Part shown: piece by piece, positions 1 through 6,130 of the stretch
How the letters are laid out: every line of letters starts with the position of its first letter
Position numbering within the stretch: position 1 is the first letter of the stretch
From: Peptostreptococcus sp.
GTDB lineage: Bacteria; Bacillota; Clostridia; Peptostreptococcales; Peptostreptococcaceae
Assembly: GCA_020025095.1 (NCBI GenBank)
Contig: JAHHSS010000086.1
Location: 1 to 6,139, forward strand
Reading direction: 5' to 3'
Length of the DNA: 6,139 nt
Position numbers and translations under genes: made by a program
The notes under the pieces: generated by a model
What the model was told of the DNA's origin: nothing
Seen by the model: the letters and a program-made list of their open reading frames with translations, nothing else
Databases searched by the model: none

Positions 1-111
1 TTTATTTTACCATAGAAGGACTTACAATTTTACAGACTTTTTTGTATACTCTCACCAAGATGGATATTAGTTTTTATTGAGCTTTTGAAAACTATATCAT
101 AAAGTGATATT

Positions 112-1209
112 TTATTCTACTTTTGGATTCGCTAAAACTATACCTCTTTTTTTAGGGAAAATAACTTTAATCTTATCATATCCAGAAATATTAACATTTA
201 TATTTTGAGGTGAATTTTTCGGACTAATATTAGCCTCATAAATAACTTTTTCTAACCCATTGCTATCTATACCAATGACAGAAAATTTACCAGAAATACT
301 GAAACCGTTTCTTACAGCAAGTATACCACTTAAATTTCTATATCCATTTATTTTGAATAGTATTCTCTCCGAACGCTCCCAACCAGAACTTGCTAAGAAT
401 AAATTATAATAGTTATTATTAACCTCAACAAAAGGATTATTATAAGGACTTTCAAAATCTGAGTATTCATTCGTAGCTTCAATATCTCTATTTAAATAAA
501 CTCCCTTTTTAACATCAAATAAAATAGCATTATTACTTGGATTTGTCGGTGCTTGGTTTATCGTAGTATCAGCTATAAAAACAGGATCATATGTACCATC
601 TCGGTATATTCTAAATTGTAAATTATTAATATTTTCTACAGACACAGATATAGGTAGCTTATTTTCTACTGAACTATAAGGTACAACAGCCCTTAAATTA
701 CCATCACCATATATACAAAGATATCCTTTTTCTCCATTACTTGGTGCTAAATATCCTGTTAAACTTTTATATTGTTTATTTAAATTATATGCAATACTAG
801 GATTGCCACCCCAAAGTTTAATACCTCTAGTAAATGAATAGTCACCTGTAGATGTTAATTTATCTATTTTTTGGGCACAGTATGAATATGAAGGCTTTAA
901 TTCATCAAGATGTACTGACCCATTACTCGGTGTAACAACTTCATTTCCATTGTATTGTTCATCGCTAATATTATTTTTTCCATCATTATTAGATTGATTA
1001 TTTTCATTATTGCTAGGTTGATTATTTTCATTATAGGAAGTTGATCCACTATTATTGGAATAGTTATAAAGCTATTTTTCTATACCATTAGACATACTCG
1101 ATAATCCACCAATAATTATAACTTGCTTATTGTTAACTATATTATACACATTTTGAGTAATGTTTCTTCCATTTGTTAAAATTATTGGAGCTTTTAAAAG
1201 AATGAAATT
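112..1209 (-). pseudogene. Broken cell-surface protein gene: CWB2 remnant plus two C-terminal beta-sandwich-like domains
   Basis: Read on the minus strand, the frame opens after two stops (TAA TAA, 1210-1215). It encodes the end of a CWB2 module (APIILTNGRNITQNVYNIV and then VIIIGGLSSMS), matching the family pattern of 'aPilLtn' followed by an 'iiGG..svs' strand. An in-frame TAG at 1072-1074 interrupts it. The same frame then runs open to TAA at 112-114 for about 320 codons. That part has an Asn/Ser/Gln-rich linker and two similar domains. The first has LTGYLAPSNG ... ISVSVENINNLQFRIY; the second has LSGILAVRNGFSISGKFSVI ... INVNISGYDKIKVIF. Both resemble NPCBM-type carbohydrate-binding modules, a tentative assignment. 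CWB2 proteins normally carry three such repeats and a signal peptide; none of that upstream part is present. No ATG or Shine-Dalgarno follows the stop, so the downstream part is unlikely to be translated alone. I infer a 5'-truncated, stop-interrupted surface-protein gene. Confidence 0.75.
985..1032 (-). repeat. Two-copy 24-bp tandem repeat in the Asn-rich linker
   Basis: On the minus strand, two adjacent 24-base units (1032-1009 and 1008-985) both begin AATGAAAATAATCAA and differ at only a few positions. They encode NENNQPSN and NENNQSNN within the low-complexity linker between the CWB2 remnant and the C-terminal domains. Such spacer repeats commonly change copy number by slippage. Here they lie inside a pseudogene, so any variation would probably be neutral. 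Confidence 0.7.
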
Positions 1210-1322
1210 TTATTATACACTATATAGATTAATCCTATCAATTATTATTATTTTTTATTTTGATGTTTGATATTAGGCAAAAAAATATAATAGATTTTAT
1301 AATTGAAATAATAATGATTAAG

Positions 1323-1399
1323 AAAAAATCCCCCTGATATTATACTTATTCATGTTATTAAACTAGAATAGTATTAACTTCAAAGGGGATTATTTTTTT
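1323..1399 (-). terminator. Long bidirectional terminator hairpin after the trehalose operon
   Basis: AAAAAATCCCC at 1323-1333 pairs with GGGGATT at 1385-1391 and the following T-run (1393-1399). Inside it, TATACTTATT and AATAGTAT pair with a one-base bulge, extending the stem towards a loop near 1350-1366. On the minus strand the G-rich arm is followed by GATTTTTTC, so it can end the operon transcript about 60 bases after the hydrolase stop codon. On the plus strand it also ends in seven Ts, so it could block readthrough from the left. It is longer than a typical minimal terminator, but the G/C core next to T-runs on both sides is convincing. Confidence 0.8.
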
Positions 1400-1456
1400 A
1401 TGTTATATACAAAATTTATTAATAACTTTTAAAATGGATACTTAAAATTCATAAAA

Positions 1457-3097
1457 CTAATTATATTTTCTTTTTAAAACAATTGCTTCATATGCTCTTA
1501 ATAAAATATGACTATCTTCTTTTATTAACTTATCATAATTATGAATAACTATTTCATACTTATCATATGGAATAGTGTATGATTTTTCATCTTCACCTAA
1601 ATTTAATAAAATTAATGCAGATTTTTCCTTGAACTTCCTTTCAATAACAAATATTTTATCGTCTTTTATATCTGGGAAGTTAATTTCTCCTAAAGAAATT
1701 AATGTTTCTTTTTTTCTTATATCAATAAGTTTGCGGTAATAACTTAATATAGATTTTGGATCATGAATTTGTGATTCAACATCTATATCATCAGCTTGCT
1801 TCCCTACTGAAATCCACGGCGTAGATCTAGTAAAACCATAATTCTTTTCATTTCTATCCCACTGCATAGGTGTCCTTCCATTATCTCTTGAATGTTTCTG
1901 AAGTATTTCTATAATCTCTTGTGGATTCTTTTTTTCTTCTAGTAAAATTTTATAGTAATTTATACTTTCTACATCACGATAATACTCTATTTTATCAAAA
2001 TACGCATTTCGCATTCCAATTTCTTCCCCCTGGTAAATATAAGGCGTTCCTTTTAACATATGAATCATAGTAGCAAGCATTGTTGCACTTTCTATATGAT
2101 ATCGTTTATCTTCTCCAAGGCGAGATACTATTCTAGGCTGGTCATGATTACACCAAAATAGTGCATTTCTTCCATTCCCTTTTTGCATCTCCAAACTCCA
2201 TTCTATTAGTATTTTTTTTAATTTTTTATAATCGGCTTCTTGTATATGAAATTTTTTATTTTCTTTATAATCTATCTTCAAATGATGAAAATTAAATGTC
2301 ATTGATAATTCCTTTTCTTTTGGATTTGAATAACGGATACAATGCTCTATACTTGTAGATGACATTTCTCCTACAGTTATCATATCCTCTATTCCCGTAT
2401 TTTTAACTAATTCCTTAAGATATTTATGAACATTTATTCCATCTGTATAAAATCTTCTTCCATCTCCAATGTCATCATCTATAAATTCTTTAGGTTTTGA
2501 GATAAGATTTATTACATCAAATCGAAATCCTGAAACACCCTTTTTCTTCCAAAAAAGAACTATTTCTTCTAATTCTTTTCGAACTTGTGGATTATCCCAA
2601 TTCAAATCTGCCTGGCTAGTGTCAAATAAATGCAAATACCATTTCTTTATTCTAGGTTCATATTCCCATGCTGAATTTCCAAATTTGGAAATCCAATTGT
2701 TTGGTGATGTGATAGATTCTTTAAATATATAGTAATCTTGGTATTTTTTATCATTTGCTATAGCTTTTTGAAACCACTCATGTTGAGTTGATGTATGGTT
2801 AAAAACCATATCCATCATAATTCCTATTCCCATCTGATTTGACATTGCAATAAGATTTTCAAAGTCTTTCATCGTACCATACATGGGATCAATATCTTTG
2901 TAATTTGATACATCATATCCATTATCCAGCTGTGGCGATGGATATATTGGAGTAAGCCAAATATAATCTACACCTAATGCTTTTATATAAGGAAGTCTTT
3001 GAATAATTCCATTAATATCCCCTATACCATCTCCATTTGAATCTTGGAAAGATTTTGGATAAATTTGATATACCACTTTATCGAATATATTTAACAT
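1457..3097 (-). CDS. treA: Trehalose-6-phosphate hydrolase (phospho-alpha-(1,1)-glucosidase, GH13)
   Basis: This cytoplasmic enzyme hydrolyses trehalose-6-phosphate, delivered by the PTS permease, to glucose and glucose-6-phosphate. The 546-residue length is normal for TreA/TreC. The GH13 landmarks are all present: the metal-binding-type loop DSNGDGIGD (19-27), region I DMVFNH (96-101), region II GFRFDV with nucleophile Asp194, region III TVGEM with acid/base Glu244, and region IV NHD with Asp319. Stretches such as VGEMSSTSIEHCIRYS, LSMTFNFHHLK, GDGRRFYTDG and NALFWCNHDQPRIVSR closely follow E. coli TreC as I recall it. This separates it from plain oligo-1,6-glucosidases. The ATG start is set by GGAGG at 3104-3108, six bases upstream and inside the end of the permease gene. 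The gap to the permease stop is one base, so the two are cotranscribed and probably translationally coupled. The stop is TAG at 1457-1459, followed by the hairpin terminator. No catalytic residue is missing. Synonym: treC. Confidence 0.95.
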   Translation of the reverse strand: MLNIFDKVVYQIYPKSFQDSNGDGIGDINGIIQRLPYIKALGVDYIWLTPIYPSPQLDNGYDVSNYKDIDPMYGTMKDFENLIAMSNQMGIGIMMDMVFNHTSTQHEWFQKAIANDKKYQDYYIFKESITSPNNWISKFGNSAWEYEPRIKKWYLHLFDTSQADLNWDNPQVRKELEEIVLFWKKKGVSGFRFDVINLISKPKEFIDDDIGDGRRFYTDGINVHKYLKELVKNTGIEDMITVGEMSSTSIEHCIRYSNPKEKELSMTFNFHHLKIDYKENKKFHIQEADYKKLKKILIEWSLEMQKGNGRNALFWCNHDQPRIVSRLGEDKRYHIESATMLATMIHMLKGTPYIYQGEEIGMRNAYFDKIEYYRDVESINYYKILLEEKKNPQEIIEILQKHSRDNGRTPMQWDRNEKNYGFTRSTPWISVGKQADDIDVESQIHDPKSILSYYRKLIDIRKKETLISLGEINFPDIKDDKIFVIERKFKEKSALILLNLGEDEKSYTIPYDKYEIVIHNYDKLIKEDSHILLRAYEAIVLKRKYN

Positions 3098-3098
3098 A

Positions 3099-5039
3099 CT
3101 ATTCCTCCGTCACCTGATATTTTGCTACAATATCTCCAACTTCTACATTTTTTTTTCTTTCGAATACATAATCTTTTGATTTCCCAGGATTAGTAATAAC
3201 GCATATACACACATCATCATATCCTGCACCTTTAATTTTATCTCTATCGAAAGAAATTAAAGGTGTTCCTCGTCTGACAATATCGTTTGCATTCACTAAA
3301 TATTCAAATCCTTCTCCCTTCATTTTCACTGTATCTAATCCAATATGTATCAATATTTCAGCACCAGATTTTAATTGTACTCCTATTGCATGTTTACTAC
3401 TTTCTATTAAAGTTGTTACTACAAGATCCGCTGGTGCATAAATTACATTTTCTACTGGACGGATTGCGAAACCATCTCCAGCCATTTTTTGAGAAAAGAC
3501 TTCATCACCTACGTCTTCAATTGCTATAACTTCACCTTTTACAAATGCAGTTAATCTATGGTCATCAGATAAAGATACTTCATCCATATAATTTTTTGGT
3601 GTATCGCTTTCTCCACTAATATTTTCCATAGTTAATCGTCCTTTTGAAAATACTATTGTAAGAGTAAATGGAACTACAATTGCAATTAACATACATACTG
3701 CAAACATTGGCATATACTGTGTTTGTATAGATAATATTCCAGGAATCCCTCCAACCCCAATCGAATTTGCAGTTACATTTGAAGCTACACATACCACTGA
3801 TGCTATAGAAGAACCTATCATTGCTGCTAAAAATGGAAATACATATTTTAAGTTTACTCCAAACATAGCTGGTTCTGTAACTCCTAAGTAACAAGATATG
3901 CATGATGGAATATTTACTTCTTGTGCTTTCGTATTACGACGCTGTAATAAAATCATAGATAATACCGCTGAACCCTGTGCAATATTTGAAAGGGCTATCA
4001 TTGGCCAAAGTTTTGTGCCACCAAAATCCCCAATTAATTGTAGGTCAATTGCATTTGACATATGATGCAAACCTGTTATAACCAATGGTGCATAGACAAA
4101 GCCAAATATTGCTCCAAATACTAACTTAAATGAACCAGTTATACCTGCATATACAACATTTGATATCAAACTACCTAAATACCAGCCAGCAGGCCCTAAA
4201 ACTGCGTGTGCTGCAATAACAGATATCACAATTGAAAAAAATGGAACTGTAATCATCGCAATTGTTTGCGGGCTAATTTTTCTAAAAAAACGTTCTGTAT
4301 AAACAAGAGTTAGTCCAGCAAGTATTGCCGGTAAAGCTTGACCTTGGTATCCAATTTTTTGAATTGAGAAAAAAACAAAATCCCAAATTGGAATAGCATT
4401 ACTTGCAGTCCCTGCCACTGCATATGCGTTTAGTAGCTGTCCAGAAACCAATGTTAATCCAACAATAATCCCCAATATTTCTGTTCCTTTCATACGCTTG
4501 GTAATAGACCAACAAATTCCAACAGGAAGCATATGGAAAACGGCTTCCCCTATTAGCCATAAAAAGTTGTCAACACCTGCCCAAAATTGGCTTATTTCTA
4601 CTAGAGTTTTTGTGCCACCATTAAATAAATACAAACTATCAATACAATTTCTAAAACCTAGTATCAAACCACCTGCAATAATTGCTGGAATAAGTGGCGA
4701 AAAAATCTCTGCTAATATTGCAATCGCATTTTGTATTGGATTTTGATTTTTCTTAGCAGCACTTTTAACTTCAGCCTTAGATGTCCCCTCAATTCCCGAA
4801 ACTTCAATGAAATCATGATAAAATTCTTTGACCTCATTGCCGATAATAACCTGAAACTGACCGGCCTGAACAAAACTTCCCTTCACACTTGACAATAATT
4901 CAATCCTTTTTACATCTGCTTTTTGGGGATCGTTTAAAACAAATCGCATACGTGTCATACAATGACTAACAGCATAAACATTTTCCTTGCCCCCAACAAG
5001 AGTTAAAAGATTTTTTGCATCTTCCTTAAATTTTGACAT
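3099..5039 (-). CDS. treP: Trehalose-specific PTS permease, fused EIIB-EIIC-EIIA
   Basis: This membrane permease takes up trehalose and phosphorylates it to trehalose-6-phosphate. The EIIB domain (about 5-80) has the phospho-acceptor Cys27 in the context SHCMTRMRF and the family segment KGSFVQAGQFQVIIG. The EIIC domain (about 102-465) is very hydrophobic with roughly ten membrane segments. It carries YQGQALPAILAG, VITGLHHMSNAIDLQLIG, LWPMIALSNIAQGSA and the signature GVTEPAMFGV, closely following Bacillus subtilis TreP as I recall it. A linker leads to a complete glucose-type EIIA domain (about 495-640) with both active-site histidines: His550 (SSKHAIGV) and His565 (LIHIGLDTVKMKGEGF). B. subtilis TreP is EIIBC only and borrows an EIIA, so this 646-residue version is self-sufficient. 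I chose the ATG at 5037-5039 because AAAGGG (5048-5053) lies eight bases before it; a GTG three codons upstream overlaps that site. First gene of the operon with treA. In C. difficile, trehalose permeases of this type have also been called PtsT. Confidence 0.93.
   Translation of the reverse strand: MSKFKEDAKNLLTLVGGKENVYAVSHCMTRMRFVLNDPQKADVKRIELLSSVKGSFVQAGQFQVIIGNEVKEFYHDFIEVSGIEGTSKAEVKSAAKKNQNPIQNAIAILAEIFSPLIPAIIAGGLILGFRNCIDSLYLFNGGTKTLVEISQFWAGVDNFLWLIGEAVFHMLPVGICWSITKRMKGTEILGIIVGLTLVSGQLLNAYAVAGTASNAIPIWDFVFFSIQKIGYQGQALPAILAGLTLVYTERFFRKISPQTIAMITVPFFSIVISVIAAHAVLGPAGWYLGSLISNVVYAGITGSFKLVFGAIFGFVYAPLVITGLHHMSNAIDLQLIGDFGGTKLWPMIALSNIAQGSAVLSMILLQRRNTKAQEVNIPSCISCYLGVTEPAMFGVNLKYVFPFLAAMIGSSIASVVCVASNVTANSIGVGGIPGILSIQTQYMPMFAVCMLIAIVVPFTLTIVFSKGRLTMENISGESDTPKNYMDEVSLSDDHRLTAFVKGEVIAIEDVGDEVFSQKMAGDGFAIRPVENVIYAPADLVVTTLIESSKHAIGVQLKSGAEILIHIGLDTVKMKGEGFEYLVNANDIVRRGTPLISFDRDKIKGAGYDDVCICVITNPGKSKDYVFERKKNVEVGDIVAKYQVTEE
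3104..3108 (-). promoter_or_regulatory. Ribosome binding site of treA inside the end of the permease gene
   Basis: GGAGG on the minus strand lies within the last codons of the permease gene (ACG GAG GAA TAG), six bases before the treA ATG. Stop and start are separated by a single T. This layout is typical of translational coupling and fixes the treA start. Confidence 0.85.
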
Positions 5040-5061
5040 ATTACACACCCTTTCTTTACAT

Positions 5062-5073
5062 TAAAATACTTTC
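5062..5073 (-). promoter_or_regulatory. Weak candidate cre (CcpA) site downstream of the operon promoter
   Basis: On the minus strand, GAAAGTATTTTA partly fits the C. difficile CcpA consensus as I recall it (GAAAANGTTTTC), with three mismatches. It falls just after the expected transcription start of the permease operon, where CcpA binding would block transcription. Catabolite repression of PTS operons is common, but AT-rich DNA gives such partial matches by chance. This is a suggestion only. Confidence 0.25.
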
Positions 5074-5080
5074 TAATTAT

Positions 5081-5109
5081 TTTATATCACACTTGTTTAA
5101 ACAAGTCAA
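5081..5109 (-). promoter_or_regulatory. Sigma-A-type promoter of the treP-treA operon
   Basis: On the minus strand, TTGACT (5104-5109) and TATAAA (5081-5086) are separated by exactly 17 bases (5087-5103). Each hexamer has one mismatch to consensus. The expected start point is near 5074, giving a leader of about 35 bases before the permease ATG. The spacer is almost filled by the palindrome 5091-5106, so a bound repressor would exclude RNA polymerase. Confidence 0.85.
5091..5106. promoter_or_regulatory. Likely TreR operator, perfect 16-bp palindrome
   Basis: ACTTGTTTAAACAAGT is a perfect inverted repeat. Its core GTTTAAAC fits the GTNTANAC pattern known for the HutC-type subfamily of GntR regulators, and it parallels the B. 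subtilis TreR operator core TTGTATATACAA as I recall it. It occupies the spacer of the permease operon promoter and overlaps the last three bases of its -35. It also lies 10 bases from the -35 of the divergent treR promoter, so one bound dimer could affect both. Confidence 0.82.
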
Positions 5110-5115
5110 CAAAAA

Positions 5116-5145
5116 TTGACATCCTTCTTTAGTCTGCTGTATAAT
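5116..5145 (+). promoter_or_regulatory. Sigma-A-type promoter of treR
   Basis: A perfect TTGACA (5116-5121) and a perfect TATAAT (5140-5145) are separated by 18 bases. The start point should fall near 5152, which puts the Shine-Dalgarno sequence (5151-5157) at the very 5' end of the message and leaves a leader of only about 14 bases. The -35 elements of this and the divergent permease promoter are back to back, six bases apart. Confidence 0.82.
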
Positions 5146-5151
5146 TATACA
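5138..5151. promoter_or_regulatory. Possible second TreR operator over the treR -10 and start site
   Basis: TGTATAATTATACA is a perfect 14-bp inverted repeat that contains the treR -10 hexamer and ends at the expected transcription start. Its outer halves (TGTA/TACA) resemble TreR half-sites. However, its GT-to-AC span is 12 bases, not the 8 of the operator at 5091-5106. It may therefore be a weaker autoregulatory site or a chance result of AT-rich symmetry around TATAAT. Confidence 0.45.
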
Positions 5152-5165
5152 AGGAGGTTAGTTGT

Positions 5166-5888
5166 ATGAAAAAAAAATTTGATAGCATTTATCGCATTTT
5201 AAAAAAGCGAATTGAAGATAAAATCTATACATATCAGAGTTTTATACCTTCAGAACATACACTAGTGAAGGAATTTTCTTGTTCAAGAAATACGGTGCGT
5301 AGAGCAATCGATATGTTGGTAAACGATGGATATTTACAAGCTATTCACGGCAAAGGTGTTCGTGTAATATTTACAGAAAAAAATTATGCAATTTTTTCTT
5401 TAGGGAATATTGAAAGTTTTAAAGAAGCAGCAAAAAGAAACAATGCTAAATTCCATAACCTTGTCCTTAAATTTGAAGACTGCGTAATCGACGAAACGCT
5501 TAGCAAAAATACTGGATTTGCCGTGGGAGAGGAAGTATTTTTTATCCAACGTGTTCATTTTTTTGATGATGTACCTATGATTATTAATAATAATTATTTT
5601 TTAAAGAAAGTCGTAAAAAATCTGACTAAAGAAATTGCAGAAGATTCCATATATGAGTATCTTGAAAATACTCTTGGAATTACTATTACAAACTCTATCA
5701 AATATTTTACTGTAGAATTAGCTGACGAATTGGACAATCATTACATTATGAAAAATTGTCCGTCTTATAATTGCATTGCTTTAGTGCGAAATAATACATA
5801 TAATGATGATGGAATAATGTTTGAATATACGGAATCTAGACATCGTCCAGATTATTTTTCTTTCGAAAGTATTGTATTAAGAAAATAG
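5166..5888 (+). CDS. treR: TreR, GntR-family (HutC/UTRA) repressor of the trehalose operon
   Basis: This cytoplasmic DNA-binding repressor probably releases the permease-hydrolase operon when trehalose-6-phosphate binds. The 240 residues fit the family length. The N-terminal winged helix-turn-helix (about 5-68) shows the GntR pattern: IPSEHTLVKEFSCSRNTVRRA, then LVNDGYLQAIHGKGVRV for the third helix and wing. The C-terminal UTRA effector domain (about 85-237) includes GEEVFFIQRVHFFDDVPMII, the DSIYEYLENTLGI segment and FEYTESRHRPDYFSFE. The ATG has an ideal AAGGAGG (5151-5157) eight bases upstream. The gene diverges from treP across a 126-base region with two palindromes. Residue 172 is Ile where UTRA proteins often have Leu (LG-L pattern); in C. 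difficile a Leu172Ile change in TreR has been tied to response to low trehalose. Regulation of the adjacent operon is inferred from context and operator fit. Related sugar sensors in the family cannot be fully excluded. Confidence 0.93.
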   Translation: MKKKFDSIYRILKKRIEDKIYTYQSFIPSEHTLVKEFSCSRNTVRRAIDMLVNDGYLQAIHGKGVRVIFTEKNYAIFSLGNIESFKEAAKRNNAKFHNLVLKFEDCVIDETLSKNTGFAVGEEVFFIQRVHFFDDVPMIINNNYFLKKVVKNLTKEIAEDSIYEYLENTLGITITNSIKYFTVELADELDNHYIMKNCPSYNCIALVRNNTYNDDGIMFEYTESRHRPDYFSFESIVLRK

Positions 5889-5965
5889 ATAATTTTATTG
5901 ATTTATTTTTGTGATATCCTAACTAGTTTGAATGAAAAAGCTTAGTCAAAATATAATTTTTAAAT

Positions 5966-6010
5966 GTTCTTTGTCAAAATAGTGTTGACAAAAAAATATC
6001 ATATAATTTA
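5966..6010 (+). repeat. Direct repeat copy A, resembling an ISL3-type insertion-sequence end
   Basis: The segment begins GTTCTTTGTCAA and ends ATATAATTTA. It matches a second copy at 6087-6130 through the same first 12 bases and a shared GTTGA ... TATAATTT tail, with a few changes and small gaps between. It contains an inverted repeat, TTGTCAA (5971-5977) and TTGACAA (5985-5991). A G-G-T-T-C-T-T-T-G-T-C-A-A type terminus is reminiscent of ISL3-family ends, but no transposase is in the window, so the identification is tentative. Confidence 0.5.
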
Positions 6011-6019
6011 ATCTAAATT

Positions 6020-6055
6020 AATAGGTAGCACAAATAACTTTCTATGCTACCTATT
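6020..6055 (+). terminator. Hairpin terminator downstream of treR
   Basis: AATAGGTAGCA (6020-6030) and TGCTACCTATT (6045-6055) form a perfect 11-bp stem with a 14-base loop. A partly T-rich stretch (TTATTT) follows in the plus direction. It lies about 130 bases after the treR stop and is the first clear hairpin there, so it probably ends the treR transcript. It also lies between the two direct repeats, so it could instead be part of a small mobile-element remnant. Confidence 0.6.
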
Positions 6056-6085
6056 TTATTTCAAATCGTTCTCTTAAAATTATTC

Positions 6086-6130
6086 GGTTCTTTGTCAACT
6101 GACGTTGATGAATAAAATCGTATAATTTTA
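6086..6130 (+). repeat. Direct repeat copy B, possible left end of an insertion sequence running off the window
   Basis: GGTTCTTTGTCAACTGACG opens this copy, which repeats the start and the TATAATTTTA tail of copy A 121 bases downstream in the same orientation. The leading GG and the TCTTTGTCAA motif resemble the terminal inverted repeats of ISL3-family elements as I recall them. If so, the element body would lie to the right of 6139. Only nine bases remain after the repeat, so this cannot be tested within the window. Confidence 0.45.

Noticed and set aside
94..110. ATATCA/TGATAT hairpin just after the pseudogene stop
   Set aside because: It has only six weak A/T-rich pairs and no clear T-run in the minus direction, so it is not a convincing terminator.
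112..645. Independent 177-residue gene starting at a GTG
   Set aside because: The same frame continues open upstream to the TAG at 1072-1074, the GTG lies inside a domain strand, and no ribosome binding site precedes it. It is the tail of the pseudogene.
1072..1074. TAG read through as an unusual amino acid
   Set aside because: The upstream CWB2 part is itself truncated and has no start, so ordinary gene decay explains the stop better.
1210..1456. Hidden small gene or CRISPR-like repeats in the AT-rich spacer
   Set aside because: Apart from the terminator hairpin I see no open frame with a ribosome site and no regular repeats.
2469..2732. 87-residue plus-strand open frame
   Set aside because: It lies antisense within treA, has no ribosome site, and its sequence reads as a shadow of the conserved hydrolase.
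3287..3529. 80-residue plus-strand open frame
   Set aside because: It is antisense to the EIIA domain, Leu-rich from codon shadowing, and has no start signals.
3616..3903. 95-residue minus-strand open frame
   Set aside because: It overlaps the EIIC coding region in another frame; the odd Cys/Ser/Asn-rich composition is typical of an out-of-frame reading.
4498..4746. 82-residue plus-strand open frame
   Set aside because: It is antisense to conserved EIIC sequence and has no supporting ribosome site or recognisable domain.
5040..5048. Upstream GTG start for the permease
   Set aside because: The GTG overlaps the AAAGGG ribosome site; the ATG at 5037-5039 has proper eight-base spacing and matches the usual N-terminus of the family.
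5040..5165. Antiterminator or riboswitch control of the operon
   Set aside because: The leader is only about 35 bases with no terminator or RNA-antiterminator-type hairpin. The GntR operator explains regulation.
5985..6007. TTGACA and TATAAT in repeat copy A as a promoter
   Set aside because: The spacer is 11 bases, far too short for sigma-A. Copy B has a similarly wrong spacing, and no gene follows within the window.
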